Below are positions 10,901 through 21,913 of a stretch of DNA of 64,000 nucleotides, piece by piece. A program made the translations under genes and the position numbers. The notes beneath the pieces were generated by a model, which was not told where the DNA came from, did not search any database, and saw only the letters and a list, made by a program, of their open reading frames with translations. The number at the start of each line of letters is the position of its first letter. Position 1 is the first letter of the stretch. This DNA is from Sorghum bicolor (lineage: Eukaryota > Streptophyta > Magnoliopsida > Poales > Poaceae), in NCBI RefSeq assembly GCF_000003195.3, contig NC_012872.2:19563804-19627803 (forward strand), given 5' to 3'.

Positions 10901-12134
10901 TGTTGACGGTCCTTAAGTACCAAATATAATCATCAAATAAATAAAGAAAAGGATCCAAATGCAACCAACATGCAGACTTAGGGTTTTATCTGACAGAATT
11001 CCGCGAGTTTTGGTGTTTGTCTATTTCTATAGGGGGTTATCAGGAAATATGGAGGAAAGGCCCACATGTTGGGTTTACATAGAGATATTAACGTGCCGCG
11101 CAATTTTCCTCAACCTAGAAGAGTCCAGAAGCCACGGGAACAAACGGGAGTCCGAGCGGGCCCGGGGGTAGGGCGCCCGCCCTGCCTCCCTAGGCGCCCG
11201 CCCACCTATGGTGGCCAATCAGGGTGCATCACGAGGATTATGCTCCACCACCTTTGAGGATTAAGGAAAACCGTTGAATTAAGGTCGGTTTGATCCAACG
11301 TCCCAGATTCACTTGAGGGGACTATATATGCAGGACCCCTGGCCCCTGGAGGAGGGCAATCCCATTATTCATTAGCATATTTTCTAGAGAGGATTCATAG
11401 AGAGAGGTCCCTCTAGGGTTCCAACCTCATAGGACTTAGCATCCAATGTGAGATTAGAATTAGTTCTTCTAGATTGAGAGAGATAGAGTGGAGGTGTAGA
11501 TCGGAGGACGTCCGGACTGTCGGTGTCTACTCCGAGGTTGTACCTGCGGGATCAAGTCTCCTAACCCGAGGCTTGCTCCTAGGATTCTTCAGTATTTCGA
11601 CTTCTAAATTCTAGTAAGTTCTTTGTTCTTATTGTTCTTTGGTTTATGAGTTTACTTTAATCTCTTCCGGTAGAGTTTAGAGTAATCATTGCTAGCGTAA
11701 ACGTGGTGTTTGGGCTAGAGTACTCATAGATATCCCCTGTCTAGCCGGACCATGGTAGTAGCGAGGAACGTGACATTTCCGTAGCTACCTTTGTAGCCCA
11801 CAATCCTGTTAGCAGGATCGGTAGCGTTTATAGGTGCGGGTCGAACATCCTTTGTGGTGTCTAGATTCTGTAAGCCTCCCCAATAGAACAGTAGATCATC
11901 CTTACCAAGGTTAGAACGAGAGTGCGGTTGTAGTCTTCTCTATACATCGCTCACATCAAATCACATTGTTTGTAGCCTAAAGGGTAGTAGCGATAGATTG
12001 GGTTAGTCAGATGCACGCTTTCTCCCAGTGGTAAAAATATAAATACGATACTCTGGATAACCTCCCGGGTGAAGTGCTCACCGATATTCGTGCACTTACA
12101 GATCATTTCCTAATGGCGGTAACAAATATCAACA
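10901..12134 (+). repeat. 3' LTR of element E
   Basis: It starts TGTTGACGGTCCTTAAG and ends AAATATCAACA. It is nearly colinear with 4532-5742, with a few small insertions such as an extra GC-rich block at about 11180-11210. GGGCGCCC lies at 11171-11178. Confidence 0.92.
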
Positions 12135-14080
12135 CTCAACATTACCGAGACTTGACTCACCAAGGTGTTAATGGATGGAGGCAGCAACCACAACATCCTC
12201 TACGCCGAGACACTGGACCTCATGGGGATCAGTAGGTCTCACCTGAGAGCCGACGCCTTGCCATTTCATGACATGGTTCCTAGGCACTGATCCCACCCCC
12301 TTGGGCAGATCGACTTGCCCATCTACTTTAGGACTTGCAAGAACTTTAGAAGGAAGATTCTCACTTTTGACGTGGTCAGGTTCCCTGTGAACTACCATGC
12401 GATTCTCAGGAGACCATGCTATGCCAAGTTCATGGTGGTCCCCCACTACACCTACCTCAAGCTCAAGATGTCGGGCCCCAACGACATCATCACGGTCGGC
12501 ACGATGAGCCAGCACGCATACTAGTGCAACATCGAGTGCATCAAGCACGCCGAGGCCACCATGGAGACGGAGTTCCTAATCGCCAACCTCGACAGGTTCG
12601 CCTAGGACCATCCCTGACCCCAAGCGTCATGCCAGAAAGCTTCGAGCCAGCAGAGGAGACTAGGCTCATCCTCCTCGACCCCAATGCCCTAGAGGGCAGG
12701 GTGTTGAGGATCAGCTCAAGCCTCGACCCCAAATAGGAAGCAGTGTTCGTCGACTTTCTCTGTGCAAATGTCGATGTGTTTGTGTGGAGTCCCTCGGACA
12801 TGCTTGGCATACGGAGGGAAGTCACTGAGCACTCCTTAGACATCTGAGCCGGCTCAAAGCCCGTGAAACAACGCCTACACTGATTCGACAAGGTGAAGCA
12901 CTGAGCCATCTGGAAGAGATCCACAAGCTGCTAGCGGCTAGGTTCATCAAGGAGGTATTCTATCCTAAGTGGTTAGCTAACCCTGTACTAGTTAAGAAGA
13001 AAAATGGAAAATGGAGGATGTGTGTAGACTATATTAGTTTAAATAAAGCATATCCTAAGAACCCCTTTCCGTTATCTCGTATTGACCAAATGGTTGACTC
13101 TACTATGGTATGTGAAACTTTATCATTGCTTGATGCATACTCTGGTTACCACTAAATTAAGATGAAAGAATCCAACCAACTAGCAACCTCTTTCATAACC
13201 CCCTTTGGAATGTATTGTTACATAACCATGCCATTCAGCTTCAAAAATACAGGGCCTACATACCAATGATGCATGCTCCAGGTCTTCAGAGACCTCATGG
13301 GCCGAATGGTAGAGGCATACATAGATGATATCGTAGTCAAATCTAGGAAAGCTAGTAGCCTTGTATCTAACCTAGATGAGACTTTTCGATGCCTCAGAGC
13401 GAAAAGCATCAAGCTGATCCCCGAAAAGTGCATTTTCAGAGTTCTTCGAGGCATGCTCCTTAGGTTCATTGTCTCTGAGTGAGGGATCGAGGCCAATCTC
13501 GAGAAAATCTCAGCAATCACAAGCATGGACCCAATTCGCAACTTGAAGGGTGTGTAGAGGGTTATAGGGTGTCTTGTGTCTTTTAGCCACTTTATTTCTT
13601 GCCTTGGAGAGAAAGGGCTGCCCCTGTACAGACTCCTCAAAAAATCTGAGCACTTCTCCTAGACCCCCAAGTCCCAGGAAGCCCTCCACAAGCTCAAGAC
13701 ATTGCTCACTAACCCCCTATCTTGGTAGCCCTCGCTGAGGCAGAACCTCTGCTGCTCTACGTTGCCACCACTGATCAAGTGGCCAGCATAGCCATTGTGG
13801 TCGAGAGGAAAGAAGAGGGGCACACCCTACTGGTCTAGAGGCTGGTATACTTCATTTGTGAAGTACTCTCCGAGACCAAGACCCATTATCCACAGATCCA
13901 AAAACTGCTATACGCAGTGGTCTTGGCTCGATAACTGCTATACGCAGTGGTCTTGGCTCGATAAAAGCTTCGTCACTACTTTGAGTCTCATCCAGTTTCT
14001 GTGGTCTCATCCTTCCCCTTAGGGGAGATGATCTAGAACCACGAGGCCAACGGTAGGATATCCAAGTGGGCTATGGAACT
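12135..14080 (+). pseudogene. Element A protease, reverse transcriptase and RNase H start (broken)
   Basis: Protease appears as a VLMDGGSNHNILY reading near 12165-12205, then LPIYF and LTFDVV blocks. Reverse transcriptase begins around 12760; its YIDD site is at 13318-13329 (EAYIDDIVVKSRK), followed by EKCIF. RNase H homology starts near 13700 and is cut at 14080 by B. Many in-frame stops and several shifts are present. A TAG at 12734-12736 occupies the same position as one in C (34465). A 30-bp tandem duplication lies in the RNase H region. Confidence 0.8.
13903..13962 (+). repeat. Exact 30-bp tandem duplication
   Basis: The 30-bp unit beginning AACTGCTATACGCAGTGG occurs at 13903-13932 and again at 13933-13962 without mismatch. 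Element C has one copy at the matching place, so this arose within A, probably by replication or reverse-transcriptase slippage. Confidence 0.95.
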
Positions 14081-15588
14081 TGTTGACACTTACTAACACC
14101 ACTTGGATACTAGGTTGTCATCTCCAGCATGGTGCCAGAGTGTACAAAGGTATTTATGAATGTAAAAGCTTTCTAGAAAATAATCTATTCTATCTGCAAG
14201 CACACAGATAAAACACCTCATTGTAGCATTTCACCAGGAAAGTATTCCAGGTATCGTTATTTATAATTTTGCTTAAGAGAACAATGGAGATGAAGATAAG
14301 GATAAAATCTATCAAGGCATAGACTAGAGATAAACTTGCAAGAACATAATTAATAATGAGGAACTGGTCACACTGTCACTTACTTCGGCAGGAGGTAAGC
14401 CATAATAATAATGATAATGAAATATAAGCTCATGGGTAATTAACACAGCGATTAGAAAATAGACTACTCCTCATATATGTAAGGTGACGTCGGATTAGCT
14501 AGAGAATGGATTCTAAGTTATCTACTATCTACTAAGTCACAATCTACTCTAGTTATCTACAAGATCATATATAGCATAAAAGACTCTTTATTCATGTATA
14601 AGGAACATTGCTAAAGTAAATCAGAACATCGCAAGACTTACTCCGCAATACAAATTCTGCCAGTCCTATCAACGGAGGGTGGACTATATAAGAATCAACG
14701 AAGCTGTCACTATCGCGAACTACCACAAGACCCGTCCAATAGGATACATTTGCAGGTAAATAACATCTAAGCACCACGCCCACTTGTGATCTACCACTTA
14801 ACTCCCGCACGTCAAGAGCTAAGCGCTTTGCAAACTCATACATAAACTAATTATCAATCATAACTATATCAAATATAGAACTAGAGCAAACTAAGAACAT
14901 AATAAATAGAGACATAATGCAAATAGAATAAAGTAGTAGAGAAAAATATAAAATAATACCAATCTTTATTAACGAAGATCCGAATCCAGAGCGCTAGGCT
15001 CTACTTCTCTAATTCTATCTAATCAATCCTCTAAAACTTGAAGGATTAGGGAGTAGCTAATTCTAATTCTCTGTGGGAGAGAAGTTCTAAACCCAAAGTT
15101 TGATGGCTTCCTCTAATAATGATTTCTCCTCCTCTCCTCCTGGGGTGGAGAGGCCTTGCTTATATAGCCCCCTCAAGTGAATTTGGGCCGTCGGATCAAA
15201 CCGACATTGATCACACAGTTTTTCTTGATCCTTTAGGTCGGTGGAGCATAATCCGCGAGGTTGGACATGATTGGCCCCGAGGCTAGGGTGGGCGCCCAAG
15301 GGGGGAGGGCGGGTGCCCTACCCCCGAGCCCGTCCGGTCTCCCGTTCGTTCCCGTGGCTTCTAGACTCTTCTAGATTAAGGAAAATTGCACGGCACGTAA
15401 TTATCTCGTTGTAAACATGACATGTGGGCCTTCTCTCCATATTTTCTGATAACCCCCTGCAGAAATAGACAAACACCAAAGCTCATGGAATTCTGTCAGA
15501 TAAAACCCTAATTCTAGATGTTTGGTGCATATTGATCCTTTTCCATGTTTAGTTGATGGTTAAATTTAGTACTTAAGGACCGTCAACA
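14081..15588 (-). repeat. 3' LTR of element B
   Basis: On the minus strand it begins TGTTGACGGTCCTTAAG (15588) and ends AGTGTCAACA (14081). The TATA box is at 15161-15166 and GGGCGCCC at 15290-15297. It is nearly identical to 21914-23284 over the shared length. Confidence 0.92.
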
Positions 15589-15604
15589 AACTCCCCCAAG
15601 CTTA
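15589..15604 (-). other. Polypurine tract of element B
   Basis: The minus strand reads TAAGCTTGGGGGAGTT, directly before the 3' LTR, the same as in E. Confidence 0.85.
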
Positions 15605-17451
15605 CCCTTTGCTTGTCCCTGAGCAAACAACTAAACTCAGATGGATCAGGAGTTGCTTCGATGTTTTCTTTCCTAACAGGCACACATGCTTTTACATAAA
15701 AATTCTTCCAGATAAGAGTGAAGTGTTATGGAGCTTAGTACCTACACTTAAGTCTTAAGTAATTGAAAAACAAAATAATTAAGTCAAGCACTATTCCTCC
15801 TGTTTATACTTCGCCTTTGTTCCAGAGTTTTGCATAAGTTTTCAAAAATAAAACTCACAGTTCCCAGCTATGATTCTCTCAAGTCTCTCTATATGTGGTA
15901 TTTGTGGATCCTTACCAAAAATGTCATTTACCTATAGCTAATGGAATATTTATGTGGAGCTCATAGGAGTGAAAAATAGCTCATACATATGTTGTCTAAT
16001 CGAGCTATGGATCCAAAGGAACTCAGCATATAATTAAATCAAGATGTGCATGTGTCGCGGAGTAAATGATAGTAATGGTGGAAATGTATAAGTGATGATA
16101 AAACTTACTTCTCATTGCTCCTCATATTGCTATCTCTCCTCTTCTTCGATCTTTGCTTTGGGAGAACATGGGCTATATTTTTCTTCTTTTTTTTCAGGTG
16201 GGTAGTAGATACCCCTAATTCTACTGTTGGATACTTGTCCATTTTTTCCGCTCAGGTGGGCATCTTTGTACCCCTAATTCTACTGCGGACACTTGTCCAT
16301 TTTTACCTCTCGTCTCACTCTATTTCTTTCTTTTTTGAGGTTCCGGGCACTTGCCCCTTTTTATTTCCTCGCATATTTTTTTTGCATAACCCATGCCTCT
16401 TCTGCATGTGTGGCGAATGATTGGTGTATGGTGATAATAATGGTGAAAGTCTAATTCTACTTTTGCTCTTTTGAGGGGATACATACCTTTCTTGCACTTT
16501 GAAGCTTTTTGAGGGGAATGAGATGCCCTATATTTTATTTTTTTCTTTTCTCTCAGGTGGGTATCTTGTACCCCTAATTCTACTGTCGGACACTTGTCCA
16601 TTTTTACCTCTCGTCTCACTTTTTCTTTTCTTCGAAGTTCCGGGCACTTGCCCCTTTTTATTTCCTCGTATTCACTTTTTTTTCAGAGCACTCACCCTCC
16701 TGGAATAATGTAGCAAGTGGTGGTAACCAAAATATCTCGAGCATTTATTTCACGGGGAATATCATTGAATCTTTTTAGAGAGAGAGAATAACAACACTTG
16801 GGACAGTGAGTGATAATATTTTTAGCAATTTTAATGAATGGTGATGGATGGTGTAGTGGATGTGTGCAAGTGAATATCTTAATTTAACCACAAGAAAAGC
16901 TCCTAAGGGTTTATACAACTCGATCAAACTCAATGTGAATATAAGTAGCAAAAGATGTTAGAGCAAGTATGGCTGTGGTAGGGATTTTGTCATGCTAGGA
17001 ACTCATCATGTGATTTGCAATTTTTCAAAATAAATCTCTAGAACTTAGTGTAGTAGGAACAAGATAAACAGTAACCCAAACTTTATATCATGCCTTTCTC
17101 TTACCTAGACTTTAGTTTTAGGTTCATGCTTCCCATAGGTAATAATTTTTAGTTTTAGTAATTCCTAGAAGAACTCTAATATAAAAGCTAGGTACTTGAA
17201 AGTAAGCAAACAGAGCAACTGTTCATCATTTCTATCATGCATCTTTTTGGTCTTTTTTATTATTATATATTTTTTTCATGTTTATAAAATGCAGTAAATT
17301 AAAGCAAGAAAATATTTATTGAGTTTTCTATGTTTTTCTCTTTAAGATAAAATAAAACACTAAAACCGAAAAGAATAAATAAGAAGAGCAAATAAAAATT
17401 TACTTGATAAAATAGGGAGAAACTCCCCAAAGCTGGATGTGGTTGTCGGTC
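15605..17451 (-). other. Non-coding 3' interior of element B
   Basis: No gene supported. It holds two related blocks (about 16195-16375 and 16555-16675) with the CCGGGCACTTG motif that E carries as a 51-bp repeat. A purine-rich AGCTTTGGGGAG tract lies at about 17420-17433 on the minus strand just after the ATHILA-family gene. Confidence 0.65.
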
Positions 17452-19009
17452 TTACCCAATGTTCCAGAATCGCATCATGGTGGTGATGTTGTCGTTCATT
17501 GTCGTGGTGTCTTGTCTCAGTTTTTGTACTGCAGTGGCGTGGTCTTGGTTCCACTTTTGTTGTTGTTCCAGGAGTCGTCCATGTTCCACTTGCGTATTCT
17601 AGATGTCGAGGACGGTGTTGTCGGTACGGGTGAAGAAGGCACCGGCCTCTTGGTAGTAGTCATTCGTGAAAGCATAAGAGGCGTCGGAGTACCGTCCTGC
17701 ATCAAATTGGGGCAGGGGTCTGGACCCTAAAGCTCCGTATGGATCAGTGGAGTACCTACCCGTATGGAAAGACGGGTTTGTCCACTGGTGATCTTGGCTC
17801 TCCGGCCATGTCTCCTGTGTTGGCTCTTATGGTTGAGCATGTCGAACCCATGGGTCTCAAAGGACTCGGGGGTTGTAGTTGCAATAATGCAGGTGCGCTG
17901 CTTCCTCCAGCCCGGGATCAGCTCCATACCAGGTGCGTTCTTGATGGGTTGTCATCCTTTCAGATGCTACTCGTTGTGGAGCTCTCTGGTTTACCGATGT
18001 CACTGCAATCTCAATCAAATAATTTTGAACAACATAGAGGCCAAGGTTCGGGTTAGGTAACCGAATCTTGCCTTTATTATCATATAACATATACATTATG
18101 TTTCCCTCTGTTTTCAACATCCGAGCTTGCCTAAATGTGTTATAGCCATGATAAATTCGTAACTCGTCAATGAATTCCAATGACGAGTTTTCTAGCAAAT
18201 GAAGACTAGAGGCTAGACGAGTGATAAGTGAATTACAACCTACAGGTCCCTGAAGACTAGGTATACTAAGCCAATGAGAAACCAAAAGTGTAACAGGTGA
18301 AGTGGGTACTTTATTTATAGCAGCATATAGAAGTTGTAAATCTCCTACTCTTACTTTTGTAATATCATCATGATGGAAAAGATTGTACCCGAGCCATTTG
18401 TGGAACATCCGAAGAGTGGGGTGTTCCATGTCGCTGGTTCGGGCTTGGCTATAAAACTCATCTCTAGATATCTCTCTCCAGAACTGGTGTCTCTCAAAAT
18501 TGGGTAAGTCGGAGTCAATGTCCAGGATGCATCTTGAAGAGAAACCGAGATGGTCACTCATTTCTCTCCAAGACAACATAATGTCCTGTTTGAACATCCG
18601 AAAAGCGATTCCCCCCTCATAATATTGTAAAGTGCAAAGAAATTCAAGGGTGAGAAGACGGGAACCCAGCTCAGTTATGTTCCAAAAATTTCTCCATCCC
18701 ACCATCTGAAAAATCAAATGAAATTCAGTATCCATACCTGTTTCTTTTAGCAAGATAGGATCAAGAGTGGGGGTGTGAATGAAATGTTTGTTCTTTTAGC
18801 TGCTGGTAAACTTCCTTTTCCCTGCGGGTCTTCAGTCCAAGGTCTCCTATCTTGAGGATGACCTTGACTTGCTGATCAGATGAAGATGATGGAGCTTGCG
18901 GGGGCGTCGGGTCATTGCTCATCTCTGACTAGTGCGAGGAGTGTCGGGACGAACTCCTCGTACCTATGTTCTTGAAGGCCTTCCCTACGTTCTTCACCTT
19001 CTTGAACAT
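17452..19009 (-). pseudogene. ATHILA-family accessory gene of element B (spliced 5' leader)
   Basis: The ATG (19009-19007) lies one base after a splice acceptor (TTTTGTTTGCAG, intron 19184-19011, donor CTA|GTAAGT). The N-terminus is basic (MFKKVKNVGKAFKN). The body, about 18800-17857, resembles the ATHILA ORF-1 family (PF03078): a HTPTLDPILLKETG start, then GWRNFWNIT, then EFLCTLQYYEGGIAFRMF, then MSDHLGF. The tail reads FDAGRYSDASYAF and a Gln-rich helix (LLEQQQKWNQ) to a stop at 17454-17452. Damage: a TAG in the N-terminal part, frame changes near 18790 and near 17860, and a TAG near 17600. The role of this family is unknown; in Athila elements it sits where an envelope gene would be. Family assignment is by motif memory. 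Confidence 0.7.
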
Positions 19010-19010
19010 C

Positions 19011-19184
19011 CTGCAAACAAAAGTTGACACAACTAGTGGAAAATGTGAGAGAAAAATGTTAGTGGTCAGCTGTCCGAAATGTCAGAAGTCTAGGGGTTAG
19101 TCGTTCAAGACAAGTTTTTATTTTGGCAGCACCTTCCCCTAAACAACTTTTACTTCCGCTCTGGACAACGGGATCACTACTTAC
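19011..19184 (-). other. Intron in the 5' untranslated region of the B accessory gene
   Basis: Minus-strand donor CTA|GTAAGTAGT at 19184 and acceptor TTTTGTTTGCAG at 19011, 174 nt. Both sites fit plant consensus well, and the start codon follows immediately. Confidence 0.7.
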
Positions 19185-19350
19185 TAGGTGAACCTTACTC
19201 TCTCACTCAAAGACTACCAACCTCTCTTCCACTCTTCTCCTCCTCTCTACTCTCCTTCTTACTTCACTACAAGAGCTCCTTCTCTGGAAACTGAAACTTG
19301 CGTGGTTTTCTGGAATGCTTGTGTGAAGAAGTTGGAGGCAGGAAGTGGAA

Positions 19351-19360
19351 ATTTATAGGA
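19351..19360 (-). promoter_or_regulatory. Internal TATA box of element B
   Basis: The minus strand reads CCTATAAATT, with a CT/GA-rich leader of about 140 nt to the splice donor. It is a plausible promoter for the ATHILA-family gene, independent of the LTR. Two GGGCGCCC palindromes lie just upstream (19379-19386, 19400-19407). Confidence 0.6.
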
Positions 19361-19882
19361 GGAAGGGGGGACAGGGCGGGCGCCCTCTGTAGGTGGGCGG
19401 GCGCCCACCTTTGGTGGCCATCCTGGCTGTAAATTTTCTATTCCCTCCTTTCCTTAACTCTTACGCAGAATAATAGTTCATGGGTGGTGGTTGGTCGGTG
19501 GAAAAGTGCTGGTGAGTGGAGTTATGTTGGTGGATCAAATAATGTGATGGGATGTGTGTGAGGTGTGGTGTTTGACATGTGGGACTCAAGGAGTGTGGGT
19601 GATGCTTCTAGAAGATTACTATAATTAAATATAATGCAGGAAAATCTATGAGAATTGAAACTTATTGAAAAATGATCATGAAAAAATATTTTTGTGCCTC
19701 CACACTAATTACCATAAATATTATTTATATGGGGCTTTTCATTATTATAATAATTCTATGAATAAATATGATTAATGCAAGAATTAATTATGCAAGAATT
19801 TAAATGATGTGGATAAATACCGATTTACCTCCCGGCGAGGGTTTGGGATTTTTAGGTCCCCCAAGCTGGACCTCCAAATCTT

Positions 19883-20440
19883 TTAATCTTCTGAATTACC
19901 TTCCTTCGGAGATGGTGTCTCCAGTGGTTCTTCTTCATGAACTTCCTTCACTGTAGAGTCTCTCTCTGGTCTGGGTTTGAATGTGAAGTGTTCTTCTTTT
20001 CCGTTTATGTTGAACTTGATTTCTCCCTTTCCAACGTCAATGTGAGCATTGGCAGTGCTCAGAAATGGCCTTCCAAGGATAATGGACACTTTTGAGTCGG
20101 GACTCATGTCCAGTACCACGAAGTCTACTGGCACAAGGAAATCTCTGATCTTGACTGGGATGTTTTCGGCGATGCCCAACAGGTGTCGAACTGATTGATC
20201 TGCTAGTTGTAGGCACATTGATGTTGGTTCTAGGGTCGTATGCTCAAGCTTCTCGTAGACTGATGCTGGCATCACACTGACACTTGCTCCGAGATCACAA
20301 AGTGCATTGTTGAAGTGTTGGTTTCTGATCGAGCAATCAATAGTGGGGCATCCTGGATCCTTCTTCTTCCTTGGTGGTTTATTGAGGATGGCCGCACTAC
20401 ATTCTTCTGTCAGCTTGATAACCTTAGTGGTGGGCAGTGG
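19883..20440 (-). pseudogene. Element B aspartic protease domain
   Basis: Open on the minus strand after a TGA that ends the gag part. The active site reads CDLGASVSVM (DLGAS at 20296-20282), followed by ADQSVRHLLG, VPVDFVVLDM and a GRPFLSTANA block, the usual Athila protease order. It would cut the gag polyprotein. It is in the same frame as the gag C-terminus (20914-20441), separated by one in-frame TGA where relatives have Arg or Lys, so this may be a single CGA to TGA change. Confidence 0.8.
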
Positions 20441-21599
20441 TCACTTTTTGTTAAGAATATTTCTGATGTACTTTGCATATGTGGGTACCTGTATGGCATC
20501 AAGCAGAGGTATGTTGACATATAATTTCTGAATGACCTCTACAAACTTACCAAATTGCTCATCCGACTGCAGTCCTCTGTTTCTTCTGGGAAATGGCAAA
20601 TAGTTGGTGTCGTAAAAATCTTTCCTCATTTCTATAGTTCTTGGTGGTTGTAGCAGATCTTCTGCTTCAACTGGGCTTTCTTCTTCTGTCACTGCTGGTT
20701 GCACTGGTGCTGTTGTTCTTTGTTTCTCTTTTGGGTGTGGGGGATCCCTGGTGGCTTTGCCTCCTCTAGTAGTTATGTTCTTTACCTTTGCTATTGGGTT
20801 GACTCGAAGTAGGTTGATATTTGTATGCTGTCTCAATGGCCCTTTGATCTTGTTTGAACTTGGCCCTCTGGTCAATCCAATGGAGCAAATTTTCCATCTT
20901 GGTTGATAATGCATTTACTTCTTCTGGTATTTCTTCAGTTTGATGACATTGTTGAGCTTCATCTTGGAACCAGCTTTGGTTTTCTGCTATCTTATCCAAA
21001 AGTATCTCTGCTTTTCCAATTGTAAACTCCAAGAATGATCCTTTAGCAGATGCATCTAGGTACTCACGAGCCTTCTGGGTTAATCCATGGTAGAAAGTCT
21101 GCATAAGTAACCATGTGGTCATTCCATGGTGAGGACAATCTGATATGTATCCTTGAAAATGCTCCCATGCTTCTGAAATGGTTTCTGTCTTCTGCTGTTG
21201 GAAACTGACAATATTTCCTCTTAAGGTAGTTGTTTTGCCTATAGGGAAAAACTTTGATAGAAAGGCATCTGACAAGTTCGTCCAGTTGTTGATGTTATCT
21301 TGATGGTTGTAGAACCACTTCCTCGCTTTCCCTTCTAGTGAGAATGGAAAGAGGCGAAGCAGTATGACGTCTTTGTCAACTCCGTTGATGCGGATTGTGC
21401 TTCCAATCTCTAAGAAATTCTGCAAGTGTGCACTAGCATCTTCATGTGCCTTTCCATTGAATTGTGTAGCTTGCACCAAATTGATGAGGCTTGACTTGAG
21501 CTCAAACTCGGGTGCTCCTTCTTCTACTGCAAATCTTGGACCAGTTGGAATGTTCTCAAGACTTGGAGCAGAGAATTCTTGCAAGGTCGTTTGTGTCAT
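20441..21599 (-). pseudogene. Element B gag
   Basis: The first frame (21599-20766) has the Athila-type capsid: FELKSSLINLVQATQFNG, then HLQNFLEIGSTI, then LRLFPFSLEGKARKWF, then LSKFFPIGKT, then FYHGLTQKAREYLDASAKG. A frame change near 20800 leads to the C-terminal part (to 20441) with ITTRGGK and a conserved FGKFVEVIQKLYVNIPLLDA block. One shift and one stop separate it from a complete gag-protease frame, so B was probably recently competent to supply gag. Confidence 0.8.
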
Positions 21600-21888
21600 A
21601 GCTTCAACAATTGGTAGGTAGCTTCTTCTTTCTTTCTTGATTGCTTTGGTTTTGATGATGAAGAGTTGAATGTACCAAAGTCAATCCTGATATACCCTGT
21701 ATAAAAATATAAACATAGAAAAACAACAGGGTGAACCTGCCAAAGCAGAGGTGCCTTGTTATGATTTCTCACTTAGTAGCTATTTTTATGCAATTATTTC
21801 TCCATAGTCTAGTCTAATATTTTATATGAATAACCTTGACTGATTTCCTGACTTTCCTTACCGTTTCTATATGTTTCCCTTTTGTGTT

Positions 21889-21905
21889 CCCCGGCAACGG
21901 CGCCA
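21889..21905 (-). other. Primer-binding site, tRNA-Asp, exact
   Basis: The minus strand reads TGGCGCCGTTGCCGGGG, the exact complement of the plant tRNA-Asp 3' end, 8 bases from the LTR edge. It fixes the orientation of B. Confidence 0.95.
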
Positions 21906-21913
21906 AAAATGCT

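Larger units (their letters stand above)
4532..12134 (+). mobile_element. Element E: non-autonomous LTR retrotransposon with Athila-like LTRs
   Basis: Two LTRs of about 1.2 kb (4532-5742, 10901-12134) begin TGTTGACGGTCC and end ATATCAA(C/T)A. A primer-binding site follows the first and a purine tract precedes the second. The 5.2-kb interior has one long frame (5857-7110) and no protease, reverse transcriptase or integrase, so it must depend on another element. Its LTRs closely resemble those of D, and its 3' interior resembles B. It sits in element A between gag and protease. I could not find a matching 5-bp target duplication (CCCAT on the left, CTCAA on the right), so one edge has probably mutated. 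Confidence 0.9.
1..14080 (+). mobile_element. Element A: degraded Tat-type Ty3/gypsy retrotransposon, interrupted by three insertions
   Basis: The outermost element. Visible parts are an LTR tail (1-1133), a primer-binding site, gag (1198-1994 and 3034-about 4531), protease, reverse transcriptase and the start of RNase H (12135-14080). Its gag and pol are clearly related to those of element C: similar residue runs occur around the protease DGGS site, the YIDD site and the RNase H start. It is interrupted by a hAT-like element, by E and by B. The rest of its pol and its 3' LTR must lie beyond B and D, outside the window. The frames are full of stops and shifts, so it is a relic. Confidence 0.85.

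Noticed and set aside
4527..12139. Target duplication for element E
   Set aside because: CCCAT and CTCAA do not match and no alternative offset gives a convincing 5-bp pair, so none is claimed.
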